Assembly (NCBI GenBank): GCA_035493835.1
Contig: DATJHO010000069.1
Coordinates: 1-33,589, forward strand
Source of the DNA: DASZTU01 sp035493835
GTDB lineage: Bacteria; Pseudomonadota; Alphaproteobacteria; Rhizobiales; Devosiaceae
Length of the DNA: 33,589 nucleotides
Direction: 5' to 3'
The notes under the pieces were generated by a model, which saw nothing but the letters and a program-made list of their open reading frames with translations, ran no database searches and was not told the origin of the DNA. The position numbers and the translations under genes were made by a program. Shown here one piece after another: positions 15,534 to 23,365 of the stretch. Within the stretch, counting starts at the first letter, position 1. The number at the start of each line of letters is the position of its first letter.

Positions 15534-15971
15534 ATGACCCCGCAATGCCGACGCGCTAAAGACTCGACCAGAAGAGGAGCGACGCGCGAGTTGTCGACGG
15601 CGGGACGATATTTCGCAGAAATCGTTCGGGCGCTTTGCGTGCTCGGGCTGCTGCTGTTTATCGTTACGCCCGGCGCCTCGCCCGCTTTGGCGCAGGATTA
15701 CAGCCAGATCGGGGCCTCGCCGGCCGTGGCTACTTCCATTGCAGCGGCCAAATTGTCGCCGCTCTGTGGCGGCGGCTGGGGTGACGACCAGTCGTGCCAC
15801 GGGCCCTGCCATGCCTGCCGGAGCGGCCTGCCTGCCCTGCCGCGCGCGCCCACTCTCGCCGAGCCGGTTTTCCGGTCCGCGGCGCCCGTTGTCTATGCAG
15901 ATGTTTGGGCGCTACCGGTCCCGTCCCCGCTTGCCTGGTTGCCACCGTCCCACGGTCCGCCGCTCGCCTGA
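15534..15971 (+). CDS. DUF2946-like small cysteine-rich protein of the copper cluster
   Basis: The product is 145 aa from ATG 15534; the start is uncertain because the frame is open upstream and no strong ribosome binding site is seen. TTG 15591, behind an AAGAGGAG stretch, would give a shorter form. A hydrophobic segment (VRALCVLGLLLFIVTPGAS) is followed by an Ala-Gln-Asp cleavage-like site. The mature part carries C78, C88, C92 and C95, with HGPCHACRSG resembling the CHAC pattern of DUF2946-type proteins that often precede PCu(A)C genes. The end is Pro-rich. The His/Cys cluster could bind copper in the periplasm. It lies 73 bases upstream of the PCu(A)C gene on the same strand. The family call is moderate; the copper link is from context. 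Confidence 0.55.
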   Translation: MTPQCRRAKDSTRRGATRELSTAGRYFAEIVRALCVLGLLLFIVTPGASPALAQDYSQIGASPAVATSIAAAKLSPLCGGGWGDDQSCHGPCHACRSGLPALPRAPTLAEPVFRSAAPVVYADVWALPVPSPLAWLPPSHGPPLA

Positions 15972-16044
15972 ATTCCCTCAGCGAGCGGGTGCTCTTGCAC
16001 CCTGGGCTTAATCGGCGCGGGCGTTGGCCAGCGTCCATGGGGCT

Positions 16045-16593
16045 ATGGCAATGACCTTCCGAATCATTTTTTCAGCGGCGTTGGCCGCGATCTTCCTGAC
16101 GGCCGCTCCGGTGGAGGCGGCGCTCGCTGCCTCAAGCGGCATGGCTATGGCGGCGGGCAAGCCGACCGCAACAGCCGGTGACATCGAAATCTCCGGCCCC
16201 TTCGCCCGGGCCACCCTGCCCGGCGCCCCGGCCGGGGGCGGTTATCTCACGCTCTCCAACGAGGGCCGGACGGCCGACAAGCTGGTGTCGGCCAGTTCGC
16301 CGGCGGCCGGCACGGTGTCGCTGCACGTAATGAGCATGAATGGCTCCGTGATGCAGATGCGGGCCCTGCCCGATGGGCTCGACATTCCGGCCGGCGCAAC
16401 GGTCAAGCTGACCCCCGACGGCCTGCACCTGATGTTCGAGCACCTCAAGGGCCCGTTCGTTGAGGGCAAGACCGTTCCGGTTACGCTCCGCTTTCAAAAG
16501 GGCGGTGAAATTACCGTCCAACTCAGCGTGCTTGGTATTGCCGCCAAGGGCCCCGCCGCTGCCGGCGGGTCGATTGCCGGCATGAACATGTAG
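16045..16593 (+). CDS. Periplasmic copper chaperone PCu(A)C family protein
   Basis: The product is 182 aa from ATG 16045; ATG 16051 is also possible. The signal peptide runs to about residue 28 (FLTAAPVEAALA). The mature domain starts ATAGDIEISGPFARAT, the usual opening of DUF461/PCu(A)C. The copper site motif H(M)x10Mx21HxM is represented by LHVMSMNGSVMQMR (H94, M103/M105) and GLHLMFEHLKGP (H128, M130). Members bind Cu(I) in the periplasm and deliver it to the CuA or CuB centre of cytochrome oxidase, often with Sco or PcoC-like partners. The C-terminus is Gly/Ala/Met-rich (AAGGSIAGMNM), a possible extra soft metal site. copC follows 117 bases later. Confidence 0.93.
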   Translation: MAMTFRIIFSAALAAIFLTAAPVEAALAASSGMAMAAGKPTATAGDIEISGPFARATLPGAPAGGGYLTLSNEGRTADKLVSASSPAAGTVSLHVMSMNGSVMQMRALPDGLDIPAGATVKLTPDGLHLMFEHLKGPFVEGKTVPVTLRFQKGGEITVQLSVLGIAAKGPAAAGGSIAGMNM

Positions 16594-16710
16594 CCGCGCG
16601 GGTCTTTTTGCCTGCGACGCTCTTCAAGACCGCCAGGCCCGCGAGGGTTCTGGCAACCGGCTAATCGCCTTCATTCATGGCGAGCATTGTCTCGTCCCAA
16701 GGAGATCTTC

Positions 16711-17064
16711 ATGAACCGCTTCATCCCCGCCGTGCTGTTCGCGGCCATCGCCTCGCCCGCCTTCGCGCATGCCCACCTCCTGAACGAAGTGCCGGCGGCC
16801 AAGGCTGTCGTTACCCCGGCCCCCACGTCGCTGACCCTGAGCTTTTCCGAAGCCGTCGAGCTGCACTTCACCGGCGTTGCGGTCACCGGCCCGGACAAGA
16901 CGCCCGTGGCCCTTGGCGATGCGGCGCTCGATCCCAAGGACGCCAAGATCCTCGAGGTACCGCTCAAGGGCGCCCTCCCGGCCGGCGCCTATACTGTCGC
17001 CTGGCATGCGCTCTCGACCGACGGTCACAAGACCAACGGTACCTACACCTTCACCGTGAAGTAG
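16711..17064 (+). CDS. copC: CopC/PcoC-family periplasmic copper-binding protein
   Basis: The product is 117 aa. ATG 16711 lies six bases after AAGGAG (16699-16704), which settles the start over an upstream in-frame option. A short signal peptide ends at AFA, so the mature protein begins with His (HAHLL). The N-terminal amine and His1 are classic Cu(II) ligands of CopC, and the partner motif WHALSTDGHKTNGTY near the C-terminus supplies the Asp/His ligands. The methionine-rich Cu(I) loop of Pseudomonas CopC is absent, so this looks like the single-site Cu(II) type. The stop is ten bases before the copD start; the two should be one transcript and act together in periplasmic copper handling. Confidence 0.95.
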   Translation: MNRFIPAVLFAAIASPAFAHAHLLNEVPAAKAVVTPAPTSLTLSFSEAVELHFTGVAVTGPDKTPVALGDAALDPKDAKILEVPLKGALPAGAYTVAWHALSTDGHKTNGTYTFTVK

Positions 17065-17074
17065 GAAGCCCGCC

Positions 17075-17956
17075 ATGGAGGAAGTCCTCATCGCCTGTCG
17101 CTTCCTTCATTTCTCGGCGGCGATGCTGCTGTTCGGGGCCAGCACCTTTTCGGGCTTGCTGGCCCCCTCGGGCTTCGGCGCCAGCCTTGGGAAGAAGATG
17201 GCCCCGGCAGGGACCGGCCTCGTCATTATCCTCGCGATCACGGCCGTGCTCTGGCTCTGCCTCGAGTCGGGACTGGCTGGTGACGGCTGGTCCGATACGG
17301 TCAACCCGGCGGCGCTTGGCGCGGTGTTTCAATACACGAGCTTCGGCCAGGTCTGGATCGTGCGGCTGGTGCTGATCGCGCTGCTGCTGCTGGCGGCATT
17401 GCTGCCGAAAATTCCGTTCCGCACCCCGGTTGTGCTCGTGCTTTCGGCGGCGGTGCTGGGGAGCCTCGGTTTTGTCGGCCATGCGGCGATGCAGGATGGC
17501 GCCCTGGGCTGGGCGCACGAACTCAACCACGTCGTCCATCTGCTGTCCGCCGCCTTCTGGGTGGGATGCCTGCCGCCGCTGCTGGTGACGCTGAACTATC
17601 TGCGGCAACCGGAAAACCGGCGCGATGCCGCGACAGCCCTCAGGCGGTTCTCCGGCTTCGGTCATTTTGCGGTGGCGCTGGTGATTGCGACCGGCCTGGT
17701 CAACACGTACCTGACCCTGGGCAGGGTGCCGACCGACTTCTCCTCGCCCTACCAGGGGCTCCTTGCGACAAAGATCGGGCTCGTCGCCCTGATGATGGCG
17801 CTCGCGCTGTTCAACCGCTACGTAACGGTGCCGCGGCTGGCTTCCGGCAAGCCGGATGCCCTCAGGCTGATGGCGCTAGGAACGATCGCCGAGATCGTCG
17901 TTGGAGCCGCTGCGGTTGCGCTCGTCAGCGCCTTTGCGACCTTTGATCCGGTGTAG
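17075..17956 (+). CDS. copD: CopD-family copper import membrane protein
   Basis: The product is 293 aa with about eight membrane segments. It opens with EEVLIACRFLHFSAAMLLFG, the usual CopD start, and has FVGHAAMQDGALGW followed by ELNHVVHLLSAAFWVGCLP, where conserved histidines and the tryptophan-glycine pair of the family lie. Further motifs are VATGLVNTYLTLG and YQGLLATKIGLVALMMALALFNRY, the core of COG1276. CopD is thought to take copper from CopC and move it across the inner membrane. The gene follows copC by ten bases. No copper ATPase or oxidase gene is present in the window. Confidence 0.93.
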   Translation: MEEVLIACRFLHFSAAMLLFGASTFSGLLAPSGFGASLGKKMAPAGTGLVIILAITAVLWLCLESGLAGDGWSDTVNPAALGAVFQYTSFGQVWIVRLVLIALLLLAALLPKIPFRTPVVLVLSAAVLGSLGFVGHAAMQDGALGWAHELNHVVHLLSAAFWVGCLPPLLVTLNYLRQPENRRDAATALRRFSGFGHFAVALVIATGLVNTYLTLGRVPTDFSSPYQGLLATKIGLVALMMALALFNRYVTVPRLASGKPDALRLMALGTIAEIVVGAAAVALVSAFATFDPV

Positions 17957-18190
17957 ATGGCGGCGCCCGGATGGGAGAAATTCCGCTCTTCTTCCGCCCA
18001 GTTGTTGCCGATTTCCTCCCTTAACGTCGTCCGCCAATTGGGTCGGTCGTTGCAACTGGCCAATATTGGCAGTGCGGCGTCGGTGCATCTCCCAATACTT
18101 TTTTGACAAGAGCGATGCCGTCTTGCGGACATCGGGTGCAATATTCGCAGCCGAACTTGGCTTTACGGCGTCGCGAAAGAAAGATACGGC

Positions 18191-18766
18191 ATGAAGAAGG
18201 CTCCGTTTGTGCGCCTGGCGGTGGCGCTGCTGTTCTCCGCCACCCCTGTTGCGGCCATTGCTGCTCCGATGGGCGCGGCACCGGCCGAAATCGCCAATGC
18301 GCCCCAGATCGAGGGCGTCTGGCTAACTCAGTCGAAGTCGCAGATCACCGTCAGCCCCTGCGCGACGGATTTTTGCGGCAACATCAGCAAGATCGTCGTC
18401 CCCGACGACATCTACAAGCAGAACAAGAAGGCGATCGAATCGATCGGGGCGACCAATTTCACCGACGAGATGAACAAGGATCCAAAGCTCAAGGGCCGGC
18501 CGATCATGGGCCTGCAGATCCTGACGCTGCATCCGAGCGACAAGCCGCAGATCTACAATGGCGAGATCTATAACCCTGAGGACGGCAACACCTATTCAGG
18601 TTATGTCGAGGTGCTCGGCCCCAACAAGATCCGTCTCAATGGCTGCATTCTCTACAACATCATCTGCAAGGGCGAAGACTGGACCCGCGTGCCGCTACCC
18701 CCGGTGACCGAGCCGGGCATGGCCCCAGCCCCCAGCACCCCGGTGGCGCAGGGGACTTTTCAGTAG
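18191..18766 (+). CDS. DUF2147 periplasmic protein
   Basis: The product is 191 aa with a signal peptide (FVRLAVALLFSATPVAAIAA). The mature domain has IEGVWLTQSKSQITVSPC, DFCGNISKIV, IMGLQILTL, YNGEIYNPEDGNTYSGYVEV, IRLNGCILYNIICKGEDWTR. These are the blocks of the DUF2147 (PF09917) lipocalin-like beta barrel. Two pairs of cysteines are in the conserved places and probably form disulfides. The function is not known; the fold suggests binding of a small hydrophobic or charged ligand in the periplasm. It is 234 bases from copD, so it may have its own promoter; a copper role is not supported by anything but position. The Pro-rich tail after the domain is extra. Confidence 0.88.
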   Translation: MKKAPFVRLAVALLFSATPVAAIAAPMGAAPAEIANAPQIEGVWLTQSKSQITVSPCATDFCGNISKIVVPDDIYKQNKKAIESIGATNFTDEMNKDPKLKGRPIMGLQILTLHPSDKPQIYNGEIYNPEDGNTYSGYVEVLGPNKIRLNGCILYNIICKGEDWTRVPLPPVTEPGMAPAPSTPVAQGTFQ

Positions 18767-18828
18767 ACCGGGGCAAACGTCGCCTACCGGTGCGTTTCCA
18801 AGCGTGATGGCGTGGGCGGAACCAGGAA

Positions 18829-18938
18829 CACCCCCACCCCGCTGCCGCCACCCACCCCACGAGGGGAGGGGATTTTGTGGCACGGCGGTGCCGGTGGTTC
18901 CCCTCCCGGTTTAGGAGAGGGGGCAGGGGTGGGGGGGT
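18829..18938. repeat. GC-rich intergenic inverted repeat (CCCCCACCCC type)
   Basis: The left arm contains CCCCCACCCCGCTGCC and GAGGGGAGGGG; the right arm contains CCCCTCCCGG and GAGAGGGGGCAGGGGTGGGG, roughly its reverse complement. It lies between the convergent ends of the DUF2147 gene and the glutathione transferase gene, where it could stop transcription from both sides. The pattern resembles a dispersed intergenic element rather than a simple terminator, because there is no T run. Confidence 0.6.
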
Positions 18939-18970
18939 TGTTTGGTCTCGATCGACCCGTCGGAAATGTT

Positions 18971-19672
18971 CTACCGCTGGTTGAACAGCACCGATTGGGC
19001 TTCTTTGTCGTTTGCGAGGTTATTTTCCTGCTCGGGCGGCACGACGATGGCGAGGGCCCGTTGGACCGCCGGACGGGCGTTCATGCGCGCGTTCCAGGCG
19101 GCAAAGTGGGGGAATTCGGCCAGCTCGATGCCATAGCGCTCATAGCCATTCGACCAGGCGATGGTGGCGATGTCGGCGATCGAATATTGGCCGGTGATGA
19201 AATCCTTGCCTTCGAGCTGCGCGTTCAGCACGCGATACAGCCGGTGCGTCTCGTCCGAATAGCGCTTGATGGCGTAGGGGACTTTTTCGGGCGCATAGCG
19301 GGAAAAGTGGTTGTTCTGCCCGAGCATCGGCCCGAACCCGGCCATCTGCCAGAACAGCCATTCATCCACCTTGACCTGCTCGCGCGGGGCGGTGGGATAG
19401 AACTGGCCGAATTTTTGCCCGAGATATTTGAGGATGGCGCCCGACTCGAAAATCGAGATGGCCGTGCCGTCCGGCCCCTCCGGGTCGACGATGGCCGGGA
19501 TCTTGTTGTTCGGGGAAATCGCCAGAAATTCCGGCTTGAACTGATCGCCCCGCCCGATGCGGATGAATTTGAGCTCGTAGGGAACGCCGAGCTCCTCGAG
19601 CATGATGGTCACCTTGTGACCGTTTGGCGTGGAGGCGTAGTAGACGTCGATGGGTTTGGTCTGGGCAGGCAT
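18971..19672 (-). CDS. Glutathione S-transferase, YfcG/YghU (Nu, Ure2-like) type
   Basis: The product is 233 aa from ATG 19672; a TTG one codon upstream is possible. The thioredoxin-like half has STPNGHKVTIMLEELG, where Nu-class enzymes have the TPNG glutathione loop, then FISPNN-type residues (AISPNNKIPAIVD) and ISIFESGAILKYLG, with the Glu-Ser pair that binds the gamma-glutamyl group. The helical half has EWLFWQMAGFGPMLGQNNHF and GQYSIADIATIAW, the conserved folding motif. Members such as E. coli YfcG act as glutathione-dependent disulfide reductases with weak transferase activity in the cytosol. It stands alone on this strand, 113 bases downstream of the SDR start side, so it may have its own promoter. 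Confidence 0.93.
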   Translation of the reverse strand: MPAQTKPIDVYYASTPNGHKVTIMLEELGVPYELKFIRIGRGDQFKPEFLAISPNNKIPAIVDPEGPDGTAISIFESGAILKYLGQKFGQFYPTAPREQVKVDEWLFWQMAGFGPMLGQNNHFSRYAPEKVPYAIKRYSDETHRLYRVLNAQLEGKDFITGQYSIADIATIAWSNGYERYGIELAEFPHFAAWNARMNARPAVQRALAIVVPPEQENNLANDKEAQSVLFNQR

Positions 19673-19785
19673 CAATAGTCCGATCTTAACGGGTGGGGCA
19701 GGGGGACGACAGTCTTATATCGTCATCGTGCGATGGATGACAATTCACCGGAACTTGCTGCGCCGGGGAGGGGCAGAAAGGAGGG

Positions 19786-20655
19786 CTATTCGGCGGCAGC
19801 GTCGATCACCGGTGCCGGGGTCAAGCCGGTCAGCCTCTCGCTCATCGCCCAGAGCTGGGCCGCGAGGGCCTCGTCATAGGCGGGGGCGCTCGCCTTGGCC
19901 GGCTGGCTCTTGACGAAGAATTCGCCGCTGGTGCTGGCGAGCTCGGGCGCGAGCGCCAGGTGCGCGATGCGGGCACCGCCCTTGTCGGCGCTCTCCATCA
20001 CGAAGACCCCGAGCACCGAAAATAGCGCGCGTTTCCCCCGGCTGGCATGGCGCGTTATTGCGGTGCGCAGGAAGCCGGGCGCCAGCGCATTGGCGGTAAC
20101 GCGCGACCCGGCGAGGCGCCGGGCCAGCTCAAAAGTGAAGAGAATATTGGCGAGCTTGGTCTCGCCATAGACCTCCGTGGGGCTGTACCGCTTGTTGCGG
20201 GCGAGGTCGTCGAGGCGGAGCGGCCGCTGCAGGTCGGAACTGACGGTTATTACGCGGGCGGGCGCTCCGGCCCGGAGGCGGTCAAGCAGCAGATTGGTGA
20301 GCAGGAACGGCGCCAGGTGATTGACCGCGAAGGTCAGCTCGATGCCGTCGGGGCTGAGCCTGCGTTCCGGCGAGGAAATGCCCGCATTGTTGACCAGTGC
20401 GGCGATCCCTGCGTGTTTGTCGCGAATGGCTTGGGCGACGGCGCGAATCTGGGCCTGCGACGCGAGATCGGCGGTTTCGAGCTCGACCGCCTGGTTGCCG
20501 GTCAGGCGGATGATCTCGGCATGGGCGGCGCGCGCCTTCGGCCCTTCCCGGCAAATCATCACCAGTGGCCGGTTTGTGCGGGCGAAGCGCAGCGCCGCCG
20601 CCTTGCCGATGCCGCTCGAGGCACCGGTGATGACGATGGGGAAGGCCTCGGCCAT
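19786..20655 (-). CDS. Short-chain dehydrogenase/reductase, retinol-dehydrogenase-like
   Basis: The product is 289 aa from ATG at 20655 (MAEAFPIVITG), preceded by AGGAGA at fair spacing; the longer upstream frame is not needed. The classical SDR layout is complete: VITGASSGIGKAAALRFA, ALVNNAGISS, the catalytic Ser region ITVSSDLQ, and VYGETKLANILF (Tyr-x3-Lys). The C-terminal lid and LAPGFLRTAI are also present. The pattern fits the retinol dehydrogenase/WWOX-like branch, which usually uses NADP(H), but the bacterial substrates are mostly unknown. It lies among stress and detoxification genes; no operon partner is evident. Confidence 0.9.
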   Translation of the reverse strand: MAEAFPIVITGASSGIGKAAALRFARTNRPLVMICREGPKARAAHAEIIRLTGNQAVELETADLASQAQIRAVAQAIRDKHAGIAALVNNAGISSPERRLSPDGIELTFAVNHLAPFLLTNLLLDRLRAGAPARVITVSSDLQRPLRLDDLARNKRYSPTEVYGETKLANILFTFELARRLAGSRVTANALAPGFLRTAITRHASRGKRALFSVLGVFVMESADKGGARIAHLALAPELASTSGEFFVKSQPAKASAPAYDEALAAQLWAMSERLTGLTPAPVIDAAAE

Positions 20656-20769
20656 GACGCTGTTTTTCTCCTGGGTGGATGCGAGGGGCAACAACGCCAA
20701 GATATGGGCGCGGGTGCGGCGGCGCAAATGGCAGTCCGCCGCCATTTTCGCCGCCGCTAGAGTCTTGTC

Positions 20770-20814
20770 GCGCTTCCGAACCGGAAAAGCGGTGGCCACT
20801 TTTCCTGGAAGCGC
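20770..20814. repeat. Nested inverted repeat (rhizobial intergenic type)
   Basis: Outer arms GCGCTTCC (20770-20777) and GGAAGCGC (20807-20814) enclose inner arms GGAAAAG (20783-20789) and CTTTTCC (20799-20805). The element sits just after the tautomerase stop and before the SDR start. Similar sequences recur between genes of many rhizobia; here only one copy is seen. It may form a hairpin that ends or protects transcripts. Confidence 0.65.
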
Positions 20815-20823
20815 TCCAGGCGC

Positions 20824-21012
20824 CTATTTGCGATCGATGAACAGCAGGCCGCCCTTGGCCTTGTTCTCCCGCGGCGCCTCGACGATCTGAATCGCGACGT
20901 TTTCGGGGGCGACGTTGAAGTTTTTCACCACCGTGTCGGTGATGTCCTTGACCACGATGCGCTTGGCGTCGACGGTGCGGCCTTCGGCCAGATAGATGAT
21001 GATTTCCGGCAT
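20824..21012 (-). CDS. 4-oxalocrotonate tautomerase family protein
   Basis: The product is 62 aa from ATG at 21012, with AGAGGA close upstream. Removal of Met would expose Pro1 (PEIIIYLAEGRTVDAKR), the catalytic base of the tautomerase superfamily, and Arg11 is in the usual substrate-binding place. The rest (VVKDITDTVVKNFNVAPENV, then VEAPRENKAKGG) fits the beta-alpha-beta unit that assembles into hexamers. The classic enzyme isomerises 2-hydroxymuconate; a lone copy like this may have another substrate. The neighbouring genes show no aromatic degradation pathway, so the physiological role is open. Confidence 0.9.
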   Translation of the reverse strand: MPEIIIYLAEGRTVDAKRIVVKDITDTVVKNFNVAPENVAIQIVEAPRENKAKGGLLFIDRK

Positions 21013-21108
21013 TTTATCCTCTGCTGAGGATGCCAAGTAAGCCCCAGCTCGAGGCGGGACGCAAGGGCAGCCGCCCCGAAACCGGCTGCCCCCGGGGGGC
21101 CACCTGCC

Positions 21109-21585
21109 TCAGTGCCGGATCGGAATTCGGCGCTGCTTCTCGGCGGCTTCGGCAGGGCGGTCGACGGTAAGCGTCAGCACGCCGTTGTCAAATCGCGCAT
21201 CGACCTTGTCGGGATCGATATCGAAGGGCAAGGTGATCGAGCGCGAGAACCGGCCATAGATCCGCTCGCTCTGGCGCTGGTCCCCCTTGCCCGAGTCGAT
21301 CTCTTCCTTCTTCTCGCCCGAGATCGTCAGCAAGTTATCGTCGACCGAGATATTGACGTCCTCTTCCTTCACCCCCGGCAGCTCGGCGGTGACGATCACT
21401 TTGTTGTCTTGCTCGTGCAAGTCTATCGAGGGGAGCAGGTTCTGTCCCATGCCACCGAACACGGCGGGAGACCGCCATCCCATGGCAAAATCGTCGAACA
21501 TCCTGTCTATCTGCTGCTGAAGCAAGTCGAAGCCCGACCTGGGGCGCTCGCCACCCGTTCGCGTCTGCGGAAGCTGATTGGCCAT
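21109..21585 (-). CDS. Hsp20/alpha-crystallin family small heat shock protein
   Basis: The product is 158 aa; ATG at 21585 follows AGAGGAG by eight bases. The N-terminal arm (FDLLQQQIDRMFDDFAMGW) is amphipathic and typical. The alpha-crystallin domain has LPSIDLHEQDNKVIVTAELP, VKEEDVNISVDDNLLTISG, GRFSRSITLPFDIDPDKV and DNGVLTLTVDRP, with the A-x-x-x-G/GVLTL element in place. The C-terminal RRIPIRH carries the I-x-I motif (IPI) that locks oligomers. Members hold unfolding proteins for refolding by the DnaK system; dnaK itself lies about 10.5 kb away in this window. No ROSE-type RNA thermosensor is obvious in the short upstream region. Confidence 0.95.
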   Translation of the reverse strand: MANQLPQTRTGGERPRSGFDLLQQQIDRMFDDFAMGWRSPAVFGGMGQNLLPSIDLHEQDNKVIVTAELPGVKEEDVNISVDDNLLTISGEKKEEIDSGKGDQRQSERIYGRFSRSITLPFDIDPDKVDARFDNGVLTLTVDRPAEAAEKQRRIPIRH

Positions 21586-21722
21586 CGCGTTATCTCCTCT
21601 GGTTGAGACGCGCGCCGGCAGTCGCGCCGGTCGCGACGGTAGGGTCAACGCGGAGGAGGGGGAATTTGATCCGGGAGCCGAGCGGAAGAGGGGTTCCGCC
21701 AGGCACCTACCTCACAATAGGC

Positions 21723-21776
21723 CCGTCATGCCCGGCTAGTCCGGGGCATCTGCCCGGACAAGCCGGGCAATGACGG
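21723..21776. repeat. Double nested inverted repeat (CGTCATGCCCGG type)
   Basis: The outer arms CCGTCATGCCCGGCT and AGCCGGGCAATGACGG enclose a second hairpin GTCCGGG-GCATCT-GCCCGGAC. The element lies between the end of gpmA and the hsp20 start, both on the minus strand. The outer arm resembles the arms of the larger repeats at 24737 and 30064, so it may be a short relative of that family. A transcription end for gpmA is a reasonable use. Confidence 0.7.
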
Positions 21777-21842
21777 TGTCCGTGGCGAGGGCGTCCCTCG
21801 ACAGCGGAAGCCCAACGTGCCCCTCGGCCTGAGACAAACGGC

Positions 21843-22457
21843 CTACGCCGCGAGCGTCGCTTCCAGCGAGCCATCGGCCGCGAGCTGGTAGATGACCGGT
21901 TCACCGGTCGCGAGCTCGCGCTTCAGGATCTGCTCGGGCGTCAGCCCCTCGATCGCCATCACCAGCGCGCGCAGCGAATTGCCGTGGGCGGCGACCAGCA
22001 CCGTCTGGCCGGAAACCACCATCGGCTCGATCATCGATTTGTAATAGGGCAGGGTGCGCGCCGCGGTGTCCTTGAGGCTCTCGCCGCCCGGCGGGGGCAC
22101 GTCGTAGGAGCGGCGCCAGATCAGCACCTGCTCCTCGCCCCATTTCTGGCGCGCGTCATCCTTGTTGAGGCCCGAGAGGTCGCCATAGTCGCGCTCGTTC
22201 AGCGCCTGGTTGCGGGTGATCGTCATGTTGACGATTGCCATCTCGTCCAGGATCAGGTCGAGCGTGTGCTGCGCCCGTTTGAGCGCCGAGGTGAAGCAAT
22301 AGTCGGGGGCGAACCCCGCGGCCTTCAGCCGATGGCCGGCTGCCTTGGCTTCCTCGATGCCTTTTTCCGTCAGGTCCGGATTTCTCCAGCCGGTGAACAG
22401 GTTCTTGAGGTTCCACTCGCTTTCGCCGTGGCGGACAAGGATCAGGGTGCGCGACAT
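21843..22457 (-). CDS. gpmA: 2,3-bisphosphoglycerate-dependent phosphoglycerate mutase
   Basis: The product is 204 aa, which converts 3- and 2-phosphoglycerate in glycolysis and gluconeogenesis through a phosphohistidine. The catalytic motif LVRHGESEWN is near the N-terminus (His9 or so), followed by LFTGWRNPDLTEKG, SALKRAQHTLDLIL, NERDYGDLSGLNK with the proton-donor Glu, and VLVAAHGNSLRALV with the second His. It is about 45 residues shorter than E. coli GpmA, which is the usual form in Hyphomicrobiales. It follows dapB by 80 bases on the same strand and may be read with pyrF and dapB. Confidence 0.96.
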   Translation of the reverse strand: MSRTLILVRHGESEWNLKNLFTGWRNPDLTEKGIEEAKAAGHRLKAAGFAPDYCFTSALKRAQHTLDLILDEMAIVNMTITRNQALNERDYGDLSGLNKDDARQKWGEEQVLIWRRSYDVPPPGGESLKDTAARTLPYYKSMIEPMVVSGQTVLVAAHGNSLRALVMAIEGLTPEQILKRELATGEPVIYQLAADGSLEATLAA

Positions 22458-22537
22458 CTGTTTTATCTCTCAAGGTAATGCGATCAGCGGGAACTGGGTA
22501 GCATCGCCGCGTTTCCCGCGTGCGACAGCGGCAAAAT

Positions 22538-23353
22538 CTAGTCGGAAAAACCGAGCACATCGGCCATGGAATATAGCCCGGCCGGCTGGGTGCGGGCCCA
22601 GAGGGCGGCGCGCATGGCGCCATTGGCAAAGATGGCGCGGCTTTCGGCCCGGTGCGTCAGTTCGATCCGCTCCGAATCGCCGGCCAGTATCACCGCATGT
22701 TCACCCACCACGGTACCGCCGCGTAGCGCCGCAAACCCGATTTCGCCCTTGGGCCGCGGCCCGGTGAGCCCATCGCGCCCGCGGATCGAATGCTCGGCGA
22801 GCGCAATCCCGCGGCCCTTCGCCGCCGCCTCGCCCAGCATCAACGCGGTGCCCGAAGGGGCATCGACCTTGCGATTGTGGTGCATCTCGACGATTTCGAT
22901 GTCGAAATCCTCGCCCAGCACCTGGGCAGCTTTTTTCACTAGCCCCTGCAGCAGGTTGACGCCGAGCGAAAAATTGCCGGCTTTCACGATACGCGCCCCG
23001 TTCCGGGCTGCTGCGGCAATCGCCGCTTCATCGTCAGCCGAAAGCCCGGTGGTGCCGATCACATGTACCAGCCCCGCTTGCGCCGCGCGCTCGGCCAGCG
23101 CCACGGAGGCCGCCGGCGTGGTGAAGTCGATAATGGCCCCGGCGCCGGCGAGCGCCGCCCCGACGTCGTCGGTAACGATCACCCCGAGCGGCTCGGAGCC
23201 GGCCAGCACGCCCGCATCCTTGCCGATGGTGCCCGAACCCCCGCGAGCAAAGGCCGAATGCAGCACCAGCCCATCGGTCGCCATCACGGCCCGGATATTG
23301 GCCCCACCCATGCGCCCGCCGGCACCCGCAATCGCTATCTTCAGATCGGTCAT
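22538..23353 (-). CDS. dapB: 4-hydroxy-tetrahydrodipicolinate reductase
   Basis: The product is 271 aa. DapB reduces hydroxy-tetrahydrodipicolinate with NAD(P)H in the lysine and meso-diaminopimelate pathway, so it serves peptidoglycan as well. Seen motifs: IAGAGGRMGGANIRAV (nucleotide binding), AIIDFTTPAASVALAE, VIGTTGLSADD, GNFSLGVNLLQGLV, and the diagnostic EMHHNRKVDAPSGTALMLG with catalytic His and Lys. The C-terminal part has VVGEHAVILAGDSERIELTH and the tail FANGAMRAALW. Length and motif order are normal. The start is 12 bases after the pyrF stop, so the two genes are probably one operon. Confidence 0.97.
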   Translation of the reverse strand: MTDLKIAIAGAGGRMGGANIRAVMATDGLVLHSAFARGGSGTIGKDAGVLAGSEPLGVIVTDDVGAALAGAGAIIDFTTPAASVALAERAAQAGLVHVIGTTGLSADDEAAIAAAARNGARIVKAGNFSLGVNLLQGLVKKAAQVLGEDFDIEIVEMHHNRKVDAPSGTALMLGEAAAKGRGIALAEHSIRGRDGLTGPRPKGEIGFAALRGGTVVGEHAVILAGDSERIELTHRAESRAIFANGAMRAALWARTQPAGLYSMADVLGFSD

Positions 23354-23365
23354 TGTCCTGCCCCG

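Noticed and set aside
21586..21722. ROSE-type RNA thermosensor before hsp20
   Set aside because: The short upstream region has a plain AGAGGAG ribosome site and no conserved ROSE hairpin that I can fold by eye.
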